Made by a program: the position numbers and the translations under genes | Shown here: positions 48,101 through 59,649 of the stretch, piece after piece | Layout: every line of letters starts with the position of its first letter | Position numbering within the stretch: the first letter of the stretch is position 1 | Assembly: GCF_030848805.1 (NCBI RefSeq) | Contig: NC_092366.1 | Location: forward strand, 7,927,224 to 7,991,223 | Origin: Temnothorax longispinosus | Taxonomy: Eukaryota > Arthropoda > Insecta > Hymenoptera > Formicidae | Length of the DNA stretch: 64,000 bases | Direction of reading: 5' to 3' | Notes under the pieces: model-generated | Told to the model about the DNA's origin: nothing | The model's database searches: none | What the model saw: only the letters and a program-made list of their open reading frames with translations

Positions 48101-51100
48101 GGTTCTCACGAGTGCGATGATCGTTTGATCAGAAAGATTTAATATCGGAATTCGGACGCGCGCGCGCGCGCGCGGCGCCGCAGCTTTCGCGGTTGCCGTT
48201 ATGAGCGCCGGATCAATCCGGGAAACGCATTGAATTAGCCCGTCGTCTCTCGTTGGCAAGCGAAAAAATTCAATTTTACGCTCGCTCCGCTCTCGTCTCG
48301 CCGGGAAGCATCAAGCGCGCGGTGGTCTGATATACGGGCGTCGCACGCGATTCGGTAATCCCATAGGGATCGGCGGGAAAATGTTCGCGAGCTCCGGAGA
48401 CGACGGTAATTCACTTAATCGCCTGCCGAATGCGACACTCCGAGTGTCACCGCGCCTTAAAATGTAAAAACAAAATAAATAGCGGAGAGAAAATACAAAT
48501 ATTTTCCTACGCAGAGGACGTTTCATTTCGCCGTCGATACGATTTCGCGCGGATATGACACCCCCGGTTTACGTGGGTAGGTATAAAATATAAAATGTCG
48601 CGCGAATAATAGAAAAGCCGATATTACCAGTAATGATGATAATTAGCAATATTGAAGCAATATTAGTGGCGTAAAGCAAACGGCGATACAATTATATAAG
48701 TATAACGGTACTTTTATCTCGTTATTTCTGAAGTCTGACTTCAATTTCACGTATATCCCGATCGATCTATTTATGTCATTACGCACTTCATATTTCCTCG
48801 TTTCCATTATTATGATTATTATATCGGCTTAATATAATTTACATAATAGGTAAACATTATTTCCGCGCGGGAAATCATATTTTGTATTTATGATACATTT
48901 ATCGTCATCGTACGAGATATCGTGAAAACGCGAGGTTTCCCTAAATCTATTTTGCAACGGGACCCTTTGATTTTCTGCTCTTTTTTCTCTTTGTTTTTTC
49001 TGCCTTTCGATCCATGATTCAAAAAGTGAGAGTACTCGTCGAAATGTATTGTCGCCGTAAAACGGTCGTTTCCACCGCGATAGATTGTGCTCGGTTAATG
49101 AAAAAAAAAAAAAAACTCACGATTCGAAAAACAACGCGCGCGCCAGAATCGGCCAATTGCGGTACTTGTCCACAAAATTCGGTAACGTATATACCGAATT
49201 CGATTTTGATCATTTCGGGGTTCTATATATATCGTTGGCAAAGGCTTGTTGACGTTTCTGATTATCGACGACGAAAGCGGAAATACGATTCTAAACAAGA
49301 TATCTGAAACCCGGTGAAAAACGTTACAGCAACGGATACCGCGATGGCATCGTCCGGTCAGTAATCCCCGAATTTATTCCGGAAATGTAAAATATTTTAC
49401 GCAAAAATATGTTTTTTCTCTTTTGCAGAATTACGCTGAGATCTCTTACAAAATTGCAAATCTATATCTCAGAAGATTTAGACGAAAATTTGGAGAATTA
49501 TATATAGGTATATACCTACGGTGTAAATTCTCGCGTGTCTCTTGAATTTTTATTTACAAACTTTTGACCTCCGAGAAAATCATTTCACGTCAAAAGCTTG
49601 AAAATCTTGTTCGCCCTCACATTCCATATTTATCTAACTGCTTTAGATTTTTATAAATAATCGTTTATATCGAATATCCTTCGCAATCTTTTACATCAAT
49701 TTTTATAATAATTTCTACTCTCGGATGAATTTATGCGCCGAGAGAGCTCGCCGAGAAGTCACCGGCGACAAGGCAGACACGATAATAAATCGCCGTTATT
49801 CGCATAAATCGAGCGCGTTCCGCGACAGCTCGGTAAAATATTCGCGGCCTCCTCTTCGTCCTCCCTCCCCCAGTAGTCTCCTTAACACCTCGCTCGTCAC
49901 ATTCGACGTCGCGCCGGTCGCAGGTTCTCTCGTGCCTGGCGGGCCTAGGCGACCTATACCTGCGTCGGCGGTGACCTTGACACAGCAGCCGACCATCGTA
50001 TCTTTGCGATAATGCTCGTTCCATGCGCGTTCCATAATCTTGCCATAAAAGGGACAGAGCGAAATGGTGACAGGTCCGCGAGAGCAGGAACGCAGGATCG
50101 GCCGCGCAGATGCGATGCGAGTTGACGAGAAGATCCACCTGCACCTGCAGGTTTACGCGATCGCGACATACGTCACGTGGAATTTGCGCGCGTTGAAAGC
50201 ATCAAGAATACAGAGTCGCTCTTTAAGATCGTAATATTAGACTTTACATCGTAAAGTAGCTGTTCAGAGAGCATTAGCGTTAAAATTTATATCGGGATAT
50301 TTAAATATTCTTTTTACGAGGTTACGTTATATCCCGGGAAGACGTTACAGTTGGTGCGTTCTTACACACGGAACGCTAAATATCCAAAAATGGGGGCGAA
50401 AGGGTAAAGCCGCGGCAGCGGCGCGGCGGTGGCTTGGACAAGCGGAACTCTAATAAAGAGTGAGAGCGAGGGAGGCTCTCTTGCAGCCTCTTTCTCTCTC
50501 GCTGCCGCAAGCACGATTGTGCAGGTTATTTGCGGACGGTGGGAGCACAACAGAGCGGAGAGGCCGCAGCGCCGTTTCGCACACATTGTGTGTGCCCTAC
50601 CAGGCTGTACAGGGTGTCTATAGTTCGGAGCGAACGCTGTGAATCGGTTGTAAACGCGGTCCTCGATCAATTGCCACTTATGTGACTATGAAATGATAAT
50701 TGATTAATAATAATAATGATGGTAATTTGCGAAGTGGACAAACCGCATGAAACAGGAAAGGAAAAATTTCGAAGGAAACATATTGGTTTATATATTTTAC
50801 AAATTTCGAAGAAAGTCTCTTTCGCTCTCCAAGTGTTTCGGAATTTCGCACATTGAATTGATACTATTTGGGAGTGTTCTGGATATCAAGTTGAATTCAA
50901 GTTGTACGTTTGATTTTTGTGACGTTACTCACATATCTTGGATTTTAATCAAGTTTGATTTAGTTTGAAAGAGTAGAGATTCTTGTCAGTATCGCGATAG
51001 CGCGATTTAGAATCAATTTCGCAAATCCCACCGTATATATGCTGTATGCACAAGGAGGGAAAAGCGAGCCGCGTCGGAAACAATACCGTGACGGCCACTG

Positions 51101-51804
51101 GCCTTCTTCGCCGCTCTTTATTCCTTCACGACGATTCTTAGCTCCTTGATCTTTCTCTTTGTCCTTTCTTGACTGCAGGAACACCCCGAACTTTCAATTC
51201 ATTCTTCACGGTCAAAGTGTCTTTCTTGGTTTGTCTACGTATAACGTATACAAAACTATTTCTCATAATCTGTTACCGTAACCACTTTCTACTTTCTGTG
51301 AAATATACTGCAAGGAGAAATATATCAAAGATTTTGTATTTAAAAAAATTGTATTTTTATCATATTTTCTTTTATTACATTATAAACTTTAGTTTTGCTA
51401 GATTTAAAATTGAAATTTCTATGTTCGAGAGTCTAAGAAAAAAATCAATCGATGAAGGGATAATAATGTTGAAGTTTTTTTTCTATGCTTTTTTTTCAGA
51501 GTTTGATTTTCTTGTTATTTTTCTAGTTTTGAAAAGAATTACCATTGAATACTTTGCGAAGTAGAACATTTTTGCGTTCACATCATATCAAGCCGCAACG
51601 AATAGAAAAGAAGGTCGCCGCTTCAACTCCGCGGGGGCTCTCTCTTTCTTTCTTCTCTCCTCCGCCTCGTTCCTCTCTCTCTTATTTTACACGGCCAGTC
51701 TCTAGACTAATCTCGAAACCGTGAGAAACGAGAGTAGTGTCGCTTGTCCTTCACTCTCGATCAGGTTCACGAAACGAAAGCTGCATTTATAAATTATATA
51801 TTTG

Positions 51805-51810
<6 letters not shown>

Positions 51811-51857
<47 letters not shown>
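51811..51857. repeat. (AT)n microsatellite
   Basis: An uninterrupted AT dinucleotide run of about 46 bp. Confidence 0.95.
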
Positions 51858-51859
<2 letters not shown>

Positions 51860-52850
51860 ATTTAACATATTTTATATAATTGTAATTTATATATTTGAAT
51901 ATTTCAAAATCACAGAAACGTAAGATTCTGAAGCCGCGTTACAATTTCATGAAAATATGTATCTATATCCCCCTAAATAAAGTTACACATTAAAATTCCA
52001 AATTTATTCCAAACGTGTGCAATATTAAATAATATAAGTAATATTAATTAATAAGTATAAATATTTGGAATATAAATATCTCTCGTATTTCATATTTTTA
52101 TACAAAAGCTTTTTGCGCTCTCGGCACTCGATGGACAGGACTGTTCATTGACGCAGTTTTGCGAGAGTGCGCTTCGCGATTCCGCGTATCCTTCGGGTCG
52201 AAACGTCGCGGTCGACGTCGGCGTCGGCGTCGGCGGCAGTGGCGGCTCGTTACCCTCGCCGTCGACGACGCCGCCCCCGGCGTCGCGACGCTCATCGATT
52301 CCAGGGGCCCCGCCCCTTCCAGCAGCCGTGCCATCCAGTGACGTCACTGGAGCGCCCCGGCGCCCCATCGCTGCTGCGGTCGCCGACACCCCCTTTTCCC
52401 TCTCCCCACCCGCGGTACGCACGACGGAACCAAATTATTGCTATAACGGATAGAAAGAGAGTCGCCAAATTACAAAATAGTTACATTGTTGAGTAACCGA
52501 GTATTGATTTACGTTGGAAACAACTGGTTGACTATCTAATTTAATTATTAGCTACGATATACGCACACCGGTGTGTTGGAAACGTAACGCGAAACGATAT
52601 TTTCTCTATCTCTCTATTGATGGGTTTTCCTAGTAAAATCAACTATATCGCGTCGCGGTGAAATTGTCTGCTCAATATATCATATATCACACATGTCCCG
52701 TATCGAAAAACTGTACAAAATTTTGAATAAAACAAAATTGCGGCTTACTCATATCTCTTCCATGCTATAAATTATTCGTCTCTCTCTTTAGGTTCATAAC
52801 ACGGTAGAAAATCGACTTGCGCGTAAACGTGTATTTTTGCTGGAAACAGG

Positions 52851-52854
<4 letters not shown>

Positions 52855-52923
<69 letters not shown>
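52855..52923. repeat. (GA)n microsatellite
   Basis: An uninterrupted GA run of about 34 units. GA tracts can bind GAGA-type factors in insects, but a regulatory role here is not shown. Confidence 0.95.
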
Positions 52924-52929
<6 letters not shown>

Positions 52930-54270
52930 GCATAGAAAGCGCGCGCATAAAACAAACCAAGCTCATTGTATCTAATCTCCTTGATGTGTTTCGACCGACG
53001 ACGCGACGTCAGGCCCAGAAACCATGAAACATACCTGTCTACCTACCTATCTGGCTGTCTGCCTCTTCCCTTCCGCCCTACCTCTCCCTTCTCCCTGGGT
53101 CGCGGTCTGATCTGCGACGGCTCGATAATCGCGGGTGCATAATGCACCTAATTGCTAATCAAAGGTCCCGCGCCGACGCTATATATATGCATGCATGTAT
53201 ACATATATATGCGCACACATACCGCGGTCCTGTAGACGTGTGCCGCAGACCTAATATCAACTATGGTATAGACGCCTATACAGGGTGTACCGCGGAGGAT
53301 GTCTTTGAGACGATCCGGCAACTGTTCTCGGCTGATTGGGTAAACTGGGCTTTGAGATGGCCGAAATGTGCGTGCATTATCAATCAAGACGCGCGAATTA
53401 ACGTTACAATTTCGACGAGCGAACACGTTCGTGAACATTCCTCTCGTTTCTGACCCGACTCGTAAACCGACGGTTCTCCTTATCGAAAACTCGTGTAGAA
53501 GCGAAACGCAACAAAAGTCCGGGATTATCTTGTGTAAGATAAAACTTTGAAGGAGCCACGGAACACTCTGTGGTAAAATAAAAGTCTCGACTCGCGCGCC
53601 GGAGAAATACCTTACGTAAAATAAAATAAAACAAGATACCGAAACTAAAAATCTGCATCGAAGATTGCCGGGCGTAAAGTGAAAGTTTTAATAAATCGGA
53701 TGTCACGTTGCATAGATTGCGAAAATATTTTATATTAAAAAAAATCTTCGTGAACGGAAAATATTCCGTATAAAATAGAAGTGCATGTATATCGTGTCAA
53801 TATGATAATCCATTAATTGTTAGTTGCCACTACATTCGTGCAAAGTGCTTACTTATTTTGTCGTTAGTTATTCGCGCTGGCCTTGCCTGCGCTACTTTTT
53901 TTCCTTTATCACTATACCTTTTTTCTCCTTGGTCGTCGCTACACTAATTCGCCGTTTACACGCGCGGCTATTAATTCTACTCGCGCGCAACCACCGGTTG
54001 GCGTTTAATATCGTCCCGAACTTAAGCCGCGGCTTCATTAACTCTGAAACACTGCACATTTTTTATTCGACCGTGAGCGCGGGAGTCGCGTGGAATGAAA
54101 AGTTCACTCCGCCAAGATATTTATTTAATGTCTGTTCGTTGGATTTTTGCACAATTCCCATCTTCACGTATAATTCGGGATAACGCGAAAACGCAATTTG
54201 GATGATGAACTTCAGTGCTGCTTCTACTATGTTTCACATTTTTTCGCCCGTTATAAATATATAATATTAA

Positions 54271-56151
54271 GGGGTCATAACCGTTTCTCGGCCCTGAAAA
54301 GTGGTCCAATAATTATGAGCGATTGTCAGAAAACTATTAGACCGATTAAATTGAATCTTCTTTTATTGTAAAGAGTGTCTTTTGCAGGAAAGAAAACTTA
54401 TACTAAGAAAAAAAAATACAAAAAAAATGTAGCGGCTTTTCGTTTTTCTCGAAACACCACTTTTCAAAACGGTGCTGGGCATGATAACTGCCTCAGCATT
54501 CGTCCGATTAACTTTATATTTTTTATACATATGCTTAATGAGATTCTTTATCGTGCTACGAGAGCTTTTATTGATAAGTTCAATCATGTTTTAATAATAA
54601 TAAAAAATGTAACGATTTTTTCAGAAAAAAGTGTATGTGAAGCTAGCGTCTTATTTTGCGGAAACTCACAAATTATTGAGAGTTCTGACTTCCTTTTCAA
54701 TAGTTCTAGAGTTCCTGCTAGTTTAAACAAATAGTTCTGGCCTTTAAAGCCAAAAAACGCGTCAGTACAAACTGAGACGCTAGGTTCACGCAGCGTCTCA
54801 CTTTGTCCTACACAAGTTCCACCACTGTATCTCATCAGATTTTGCGAGATCTATAGTTCTATAACAGTTCTATAAAGAGTTCTGCCATATAAAAGCAAAA
54901 AAATCAATTATAAGGTACTAAAAAAAAAATTACAATGTAACGAGTATACCGAGTTGAGACGCCAGTTGAAATGTTGGAGTTCCGGTTTATGTAAAATATT
55001 TTTCGAGTAGTTCTGAGCATGCATTTTTTAAAGAGTTCCGAGCGTTAGAATATTTGTGTTATATTTTAAAAAATTAATATTAACCGAAAAGTAATCATGA
55101 CGGAAAACGATGAAACGCTATGCGAAATCTCGGAGTTCCGGTTTATATAAAATATTTTTCGAGTAGTTTTGAACACATAGAAGCATTTTCTAAAGAGTTC
55201 CCGGCACTAGTAATGTTGTATAATTTTAAATAAATTAATGACGCTTGAAAGTCAGGAATTTATCGAGAATAGGGTGAGACGCTGGCCGTATTTCGACAGT
55301 TCTGCGTGTCCTATTACAATTTTCGTGTAGTTCTGAACGTGTTCTAACGTTTTCTAAAGAGTTCCCGGCGATAAGCATTATTTAATCATTTTTTAAATAT
55401 ATGCTCAGAACTACTCGAAAAATATTTTACATAAACCGGAACTCCGACATTTCAACTGGCGTCTCAACTCGGTATACTCGTTACATTGTAATTTTTTTTT
55501 AGTACCTTATAATTGATTTTTTTGCTTTTATATGGCAGAACTCTTTATAGAACTGTTATAGAACTATAGATCTCGCAAAATCTGATGAGATACAGTGGTG
55601 GAACTTGTGTAGGACAAAGTGAGACGCTGCGTGAACCTAGCGTCTCAATTTGTACTGACGCGTTTTTGGCTTTAAAGGCCAGAACAATTTGTTTAAACTA
55701 GCAGTAACTCTAGAACTATTGAAAAGGAAGTCAGAACTCTCAATAATTTTCCGCAAAATGAGACGCTAGCTTCACATACACCAGAAAAAATCACAATAAT
55801 TTTTTGAAAGTGTGACCATTTCCGGAATTTTTTGTTTTCGAAAAATCCCTCTCGATACACGAGAATCACGATCCCAAAAAGTAATAAAAAATCCCAAAAT
55901 TTTGTTTCAGACCAATCCTACGAGCTGAATCACGTCCACCGTTTGTGCTTGCGCGAAAAAAAAAACGTCTTACGCCAATGCACGCAGCCGCTACATTTTT
56001 TTGTATTTTTTCTTCTATATGTATGTTTTCTTTTCTGCAAAAGACACTCTTTACAATAAAAAAAGATTCAACTTAATCGGTCTAATAGTTTTCTAGCAAT
56101 CCCTCATAATTATTGGACCACTTTTCAGAGCCGAGAAACGGATATGACCCC
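54271..56151. mobile_element. 1.9-kb foldback element related to the 14.3-kb element
   Basis: The ends GGGGTCATAACCGTTTCTCGG and its near complement are flanked by TTAA on both sides. Each arm is about 750 bp (54271-55030 and 55395-56151), round a loop at about 55030-55395. The inner arm and loop contain AGTTCCGGTTTAT, AAAATATTTTTCGA and TAGTTCTGA words three times, matching the 165-bp subrepeat of the 14329-17658 element. There is no ORF with recognisable motifs. Because TTAA is itself palindromic, it may be target site or part of the inverted repeat. Probably a non-autonomous DNA transposon. Confidence 0.8.
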
Positions 56152-57338
56152 TTAAATCAAGCTAAAAATTACCAAATTTATTGTAGCCCGAAAATAAAAA
56201 ATGGATTTACTAACACTGCAATGTACTGAAGAATGATCTTAATCCAAGAACTCGCAAAAATATTTTTGATTACCGATTTTTACAAATTAAAATTTACAAC
56301 GCTGTGCGTACAATTACTTTTACTATAATTTTTAATTTTTATTATATATTCTTGTTTATTTATATAAATTATAAATGGGGATTAAAAGAGTGGATGTCGA
56401 GTGACGTTCGTCCATTTGCATGTATGCGACGCTGTTTGCGCCGCCGCGTTTATTTCTGGACTTAGAATGTATATCAAGAGGGTGGCGATGGACGGCGGGA
56501 GGGTGCGAAGGGAAAGACGTGAGAGATAGGAGCCACCTTTTCCAACGTTTTCCTCTTCCTAAGCGTCTAAAGTCGGAATCAATTTCTTCGACGCCACCTG
56601 CGCTACCGTCGTTTGGAATTATTTCGTTGGGGTGACACGGGAGATTGAAAGTGGTAACAGCAGGGGTGATTCGGGACCCCTCTTGACTGAGCCAGAAAAA
56701 TTACACAGATCGGTGTAAAAGCGCAAGTTATATATCCGGAAATTTTGATATTCCTTTTGAGTGGTAGAGATATCTCAGAAACTTTTCAATACTTCTCAGC
56801 TTTTTAAAATTAATTACGTATTGTAGAAATTGGAAATACAGTCTCTGAATAAGATGTTCATGATAATATCAGGTCATGAAGAAAATGATTTAAATTAAAC
56901 TGAACTTGTTATAAGGAAACTAGAAAATTATGTTATTATGTGAAAAGTAGATTTTTATTCCTAATATGTGGCTCTCTATTGCGCGCAGAACCTAACGCAA
57001 TATAATCGAGTGACTTTAACATCTGACGATATCTTATCGGATAAACCATCAGCCTCTTTGTCGATTCATCCATTTACACGCAAGAAATGGCGATAATTAG
57101 CTATATTTTCGACTACCCGGTGTGCGGCGCGGTGCATAATAACGACGCGGCGTATACAGTCCGGTCCGGATGGTATAATACGTATATAAATCAGAGCGAT
57201 ATCAGAACGCCGGCTTGTTTCACGTGCCGCGCCAACCGAGATGCATTGCACCCGCGGCGGAAGGCGTGATACGACCCGCGCTGCAACCGGCGCGGGACGA
57301 GGGGGAGGTAGGGGCGGGAGGGGGAGGGAGGGAAAAGG

Positions 57339-57371
<33 letters not shown>

Positions 57372-59067
57372 CGGGTGCGGCTGTTTATGGTCACCGAAGA
57401 GAGGAAACCGTGTGGCCTCCTCTCGGTATCCGACCAGAGTTGACCGGATCTTAATGAAGATGCACGTTCAATTACCGTTCATTCCGGAATTGTCCCAGCG
57501 TGACGTGCTATCGGATGAAAACAGGAGTAATGGTCATCCCCCGACGCGCGTTCGACGAGAGAGTTCTAGAGAAGAAAAGTTGAATTTTAGCGATCCCGCG
57601 CGCAATCGCAACATCCGGGAACGGAAGAAAAAGGGGCGAGGAGCAAATGCAATTTCGATTCGAGATTCGCCGAGTAACTTCATCCGCTCCGATCCTCCGG
57701 CAATTTTGGAATCGATCTATCGACGGGGGCATACGGTTGTAATTTCGATACCTTTTTTTGTGTCATTTAAGGATCGCGAGAATAATTCCGAAGTTACGCG
57801 CGACTTGTAATTTAATTTTCGCAGATGAACTATCTGGTGTAATTAACGAAAACGAATTCGAGCTCGGGGCCGAGAGCCGCGGGCGAAATTTATCGCTGTT
57901 GTCACTCGACTGTTCTGTCTGTCTCTACCACCTCGCATTGTCAATGTTAATCGGACTTATTGTTTGTTTCATGGCAAATTGTATACCTATCGCGCGGCGC
58001 GCGCGGAAACCCGGCAACCCTATAACTCCGCGAGTTCGAGCTCGCCCTTTATCCCCCCTGCGAGAAAGAGCCGCATCGTCGTAATAATCCACCGCACTTC
58101 CCACCTACCGCCCCCTTCTCTCACGCACAACCGCCACCACTCGCGGCTGTTTTGTGCGTGCACCCGGTATATTACGTTCTCACCCTTAATACACTTACGC
58201 GTGCACAAAGAGTTCCTCGCTCTTTATGCCCCCTCCCACCTCCCCCTTGTGATTTTCACGGGGGGTAATATTCTCTGCTCTGAAAGCGACCCCTCTTTCC
58301 GCGAGGACGACGGCGCGCGAAGGGAATCGGGGAGCGGGGAAGAGGGGGAGCTTTTCGATTCCCGACGTTCGATACAGATGGCCGCGAAACGAAATTTCGA
58401 TTCGGTGTCGGGATCAAAGAGGATTTGTAGTGCGGACATCGCACACGGGCGGATATTAACGGAATGAAATGCCCGACGTGTTTGTTCAACCTTCAAATGC
58501 ATCATGCGCTCCGACCGACAACAAAATAATCAAGTTTATTAGACAGAGAGAGAGAATGTTAAAAAAAAGATGAAATAATTTTATTTATTTGAGTTATCGG
58601 AAAAAAAATCTACTTGAATAAAATCGCGTTTACAAAATTAAATTACGTTTAAATAATACGAAGGGGAATAAGTAAATAATTCCATTAGTTATAGTTACTT
58701 TTAATAAAAAGTTATATTCTTTAGGATATAAGATACACTTTTTGTGCAGGCAAAACGTAAAAAAATTGCATTAGAGAAAGAAAGAAAGAGAAGGAATGTC
58801 TAAAAAATCTTTAAGAACGGGTAGGAATTATCATTGGCTTTCGAACATTATTATCTAGTCTACTTGAAGCGATTATTTACGCGGTTTATATTTCAGCGGC
58901 TTCCGGAAAAGCGGCGAAAGATTATATTCCACCGTGATAAACGATCACGGCCATATAACTTCATGTTAGTGTTTTACGAGGAAGACGCTCGCTCGCGCGT
59001 TTTATCATACCGCCAGTCGCGATCATATATGTATTTATTAATGCGAAATTATGCCGAGCGATATACA
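56152..59067. other. No gene recognised
   Basis: CpG-rich islands occur at about 57090-57460 and 57540-58470, with a (GT)n tract near 57343-57371. Open frames of up to 189 codons reflect composition; no motif or exon-like structure supports coding. Confidence 0.4.
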
Positions 59068-59286
59068 CACTGAGAAAAAAAATTGTTAATTCCAAGAAAT
59101 TTAGTCCGATACGTTCAATTAAACATTTTAGTTAGTTAACTAAATATTAGTTGTTTCAACAATTTATTTCGTTTCTTTAATCAAGAATTCATTAATTCAA
59201 CTATTGTTTAGTTAACTAACTAAAATATTTAGTTGAACGTATCGAACTAAATATTTCTTGGGATTGACAAATTTTTTTTCTCAGTG
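59068..59286. mobile_element. CACTGAGAAAAAAA-ended MITE
   Basis: CACTGAGAAAAAAAATT at the left pairs with AATTTTTTTTCTCAGTG at the right. Inner arms (TAGTCCGATACGTTCAATTAAA and TTAGTTAGTTAACTAAATA) pair with their complements. The direct flank is CA on both sides. No coding capacity. Confidence 0.8.
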
Positions 59287-59396
59287 CATTATCCGCAAAA
59301 AAATCACGATTTGGAGGAAAAAGAGTTCGTAACGAACGCGAGGTTGAAGGATAGAAAATAAACGATAGATATGGAATAAATAAAATAGACAAAAAT

Positions 59397-59402
59397 TTAT
59401 TT
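59397..59402 (-). terminator. Candidate polyadenylation signal (minus strand)
   Basis: The minus strand reads AATAAA about 80 bp downstream of the stop codon of the coding exon at 59480-59649, a usual position for a short 3' UTR. Confidence 0.45.
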
Positions 59403-59479
59403 TTGCATCTCCTCTCCCTCGAGCTCAGCGCCCACATTCCTCAGGTTTGATGTGATAAAAAGAAAACGGGGGCGGAGTA

Positions 59480-59649
59480 TTACGGGGTCACAGGTAGCAC
59501 ACAGGTAGCAACTCCGGTTCCCTTCTCGGAACCCGAGAGGTGCGAGGGTGGGTCCTGCATGTCGGCCGGCAAGGGCGAGAACATCTGCTGAAACTTGACG
59601 ATCGCCAGCTGGTGCTCGAGGATCTCGAGATCCTGCCGGTCGATCGCGA
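59480..59649 (-). CDS. Terminal coding exon, unidentified protein
   Basis: On the minus strand, an acceptor GGTTTTTCCAG is followed by an open frame: AIDRQDLEILEHQLAIVKFQ, QMFSPLPADMQDPPSHLSGS, then EKGTGVATCVLPVTP and TAA. GC is well above the flanks, and the run EILEHQLAIVKFQQMF looks like an amphipathic or coiled-coil helix. A minus-strand AATAAA follows at about 59397. I do not recognise the protein. Its upstream exons should lie at higher coordinates, but none could be identified with confidence. If nemo's first intron extends this far, the gene would be nested in it on the opposite strand. Confidence 0.5.

Larger units (their letters stand above)
39759..54270 (+). other. Presumed long first intron of nemo
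   Basis: No exon continuing the NLK kinase domain (expected SVTDPRDGKRVALKK-like) could be found. Islands of CpG-rich sequence occur at about 40920-41270, 46000-46340, 46740-47000, 48140-48420, 49730-50150, 50380-50640 and 52140-52450. They may be enhancers, alternative first exons or unrelated transcripts. Hairpin repeats at 40561-40702 and 44900-45165 and microsatellites at 51811-51857 and 52855-52923 are the only structured features I can support. Confidence 0.5.

Noticed and set aside
54375..56059. Open frames in the 54.3-56.2 kb foldback
   Set aside because: They lie in inverted-repeat arms, are Lys/Phe-rich AT sequence and lack transposase motifs.
57241..57810. 189-codon plus-strand frame
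   Set aside because: It runs through a (GT)n tract and CpG-rich sequence, with no family resemblance and poor coding text.
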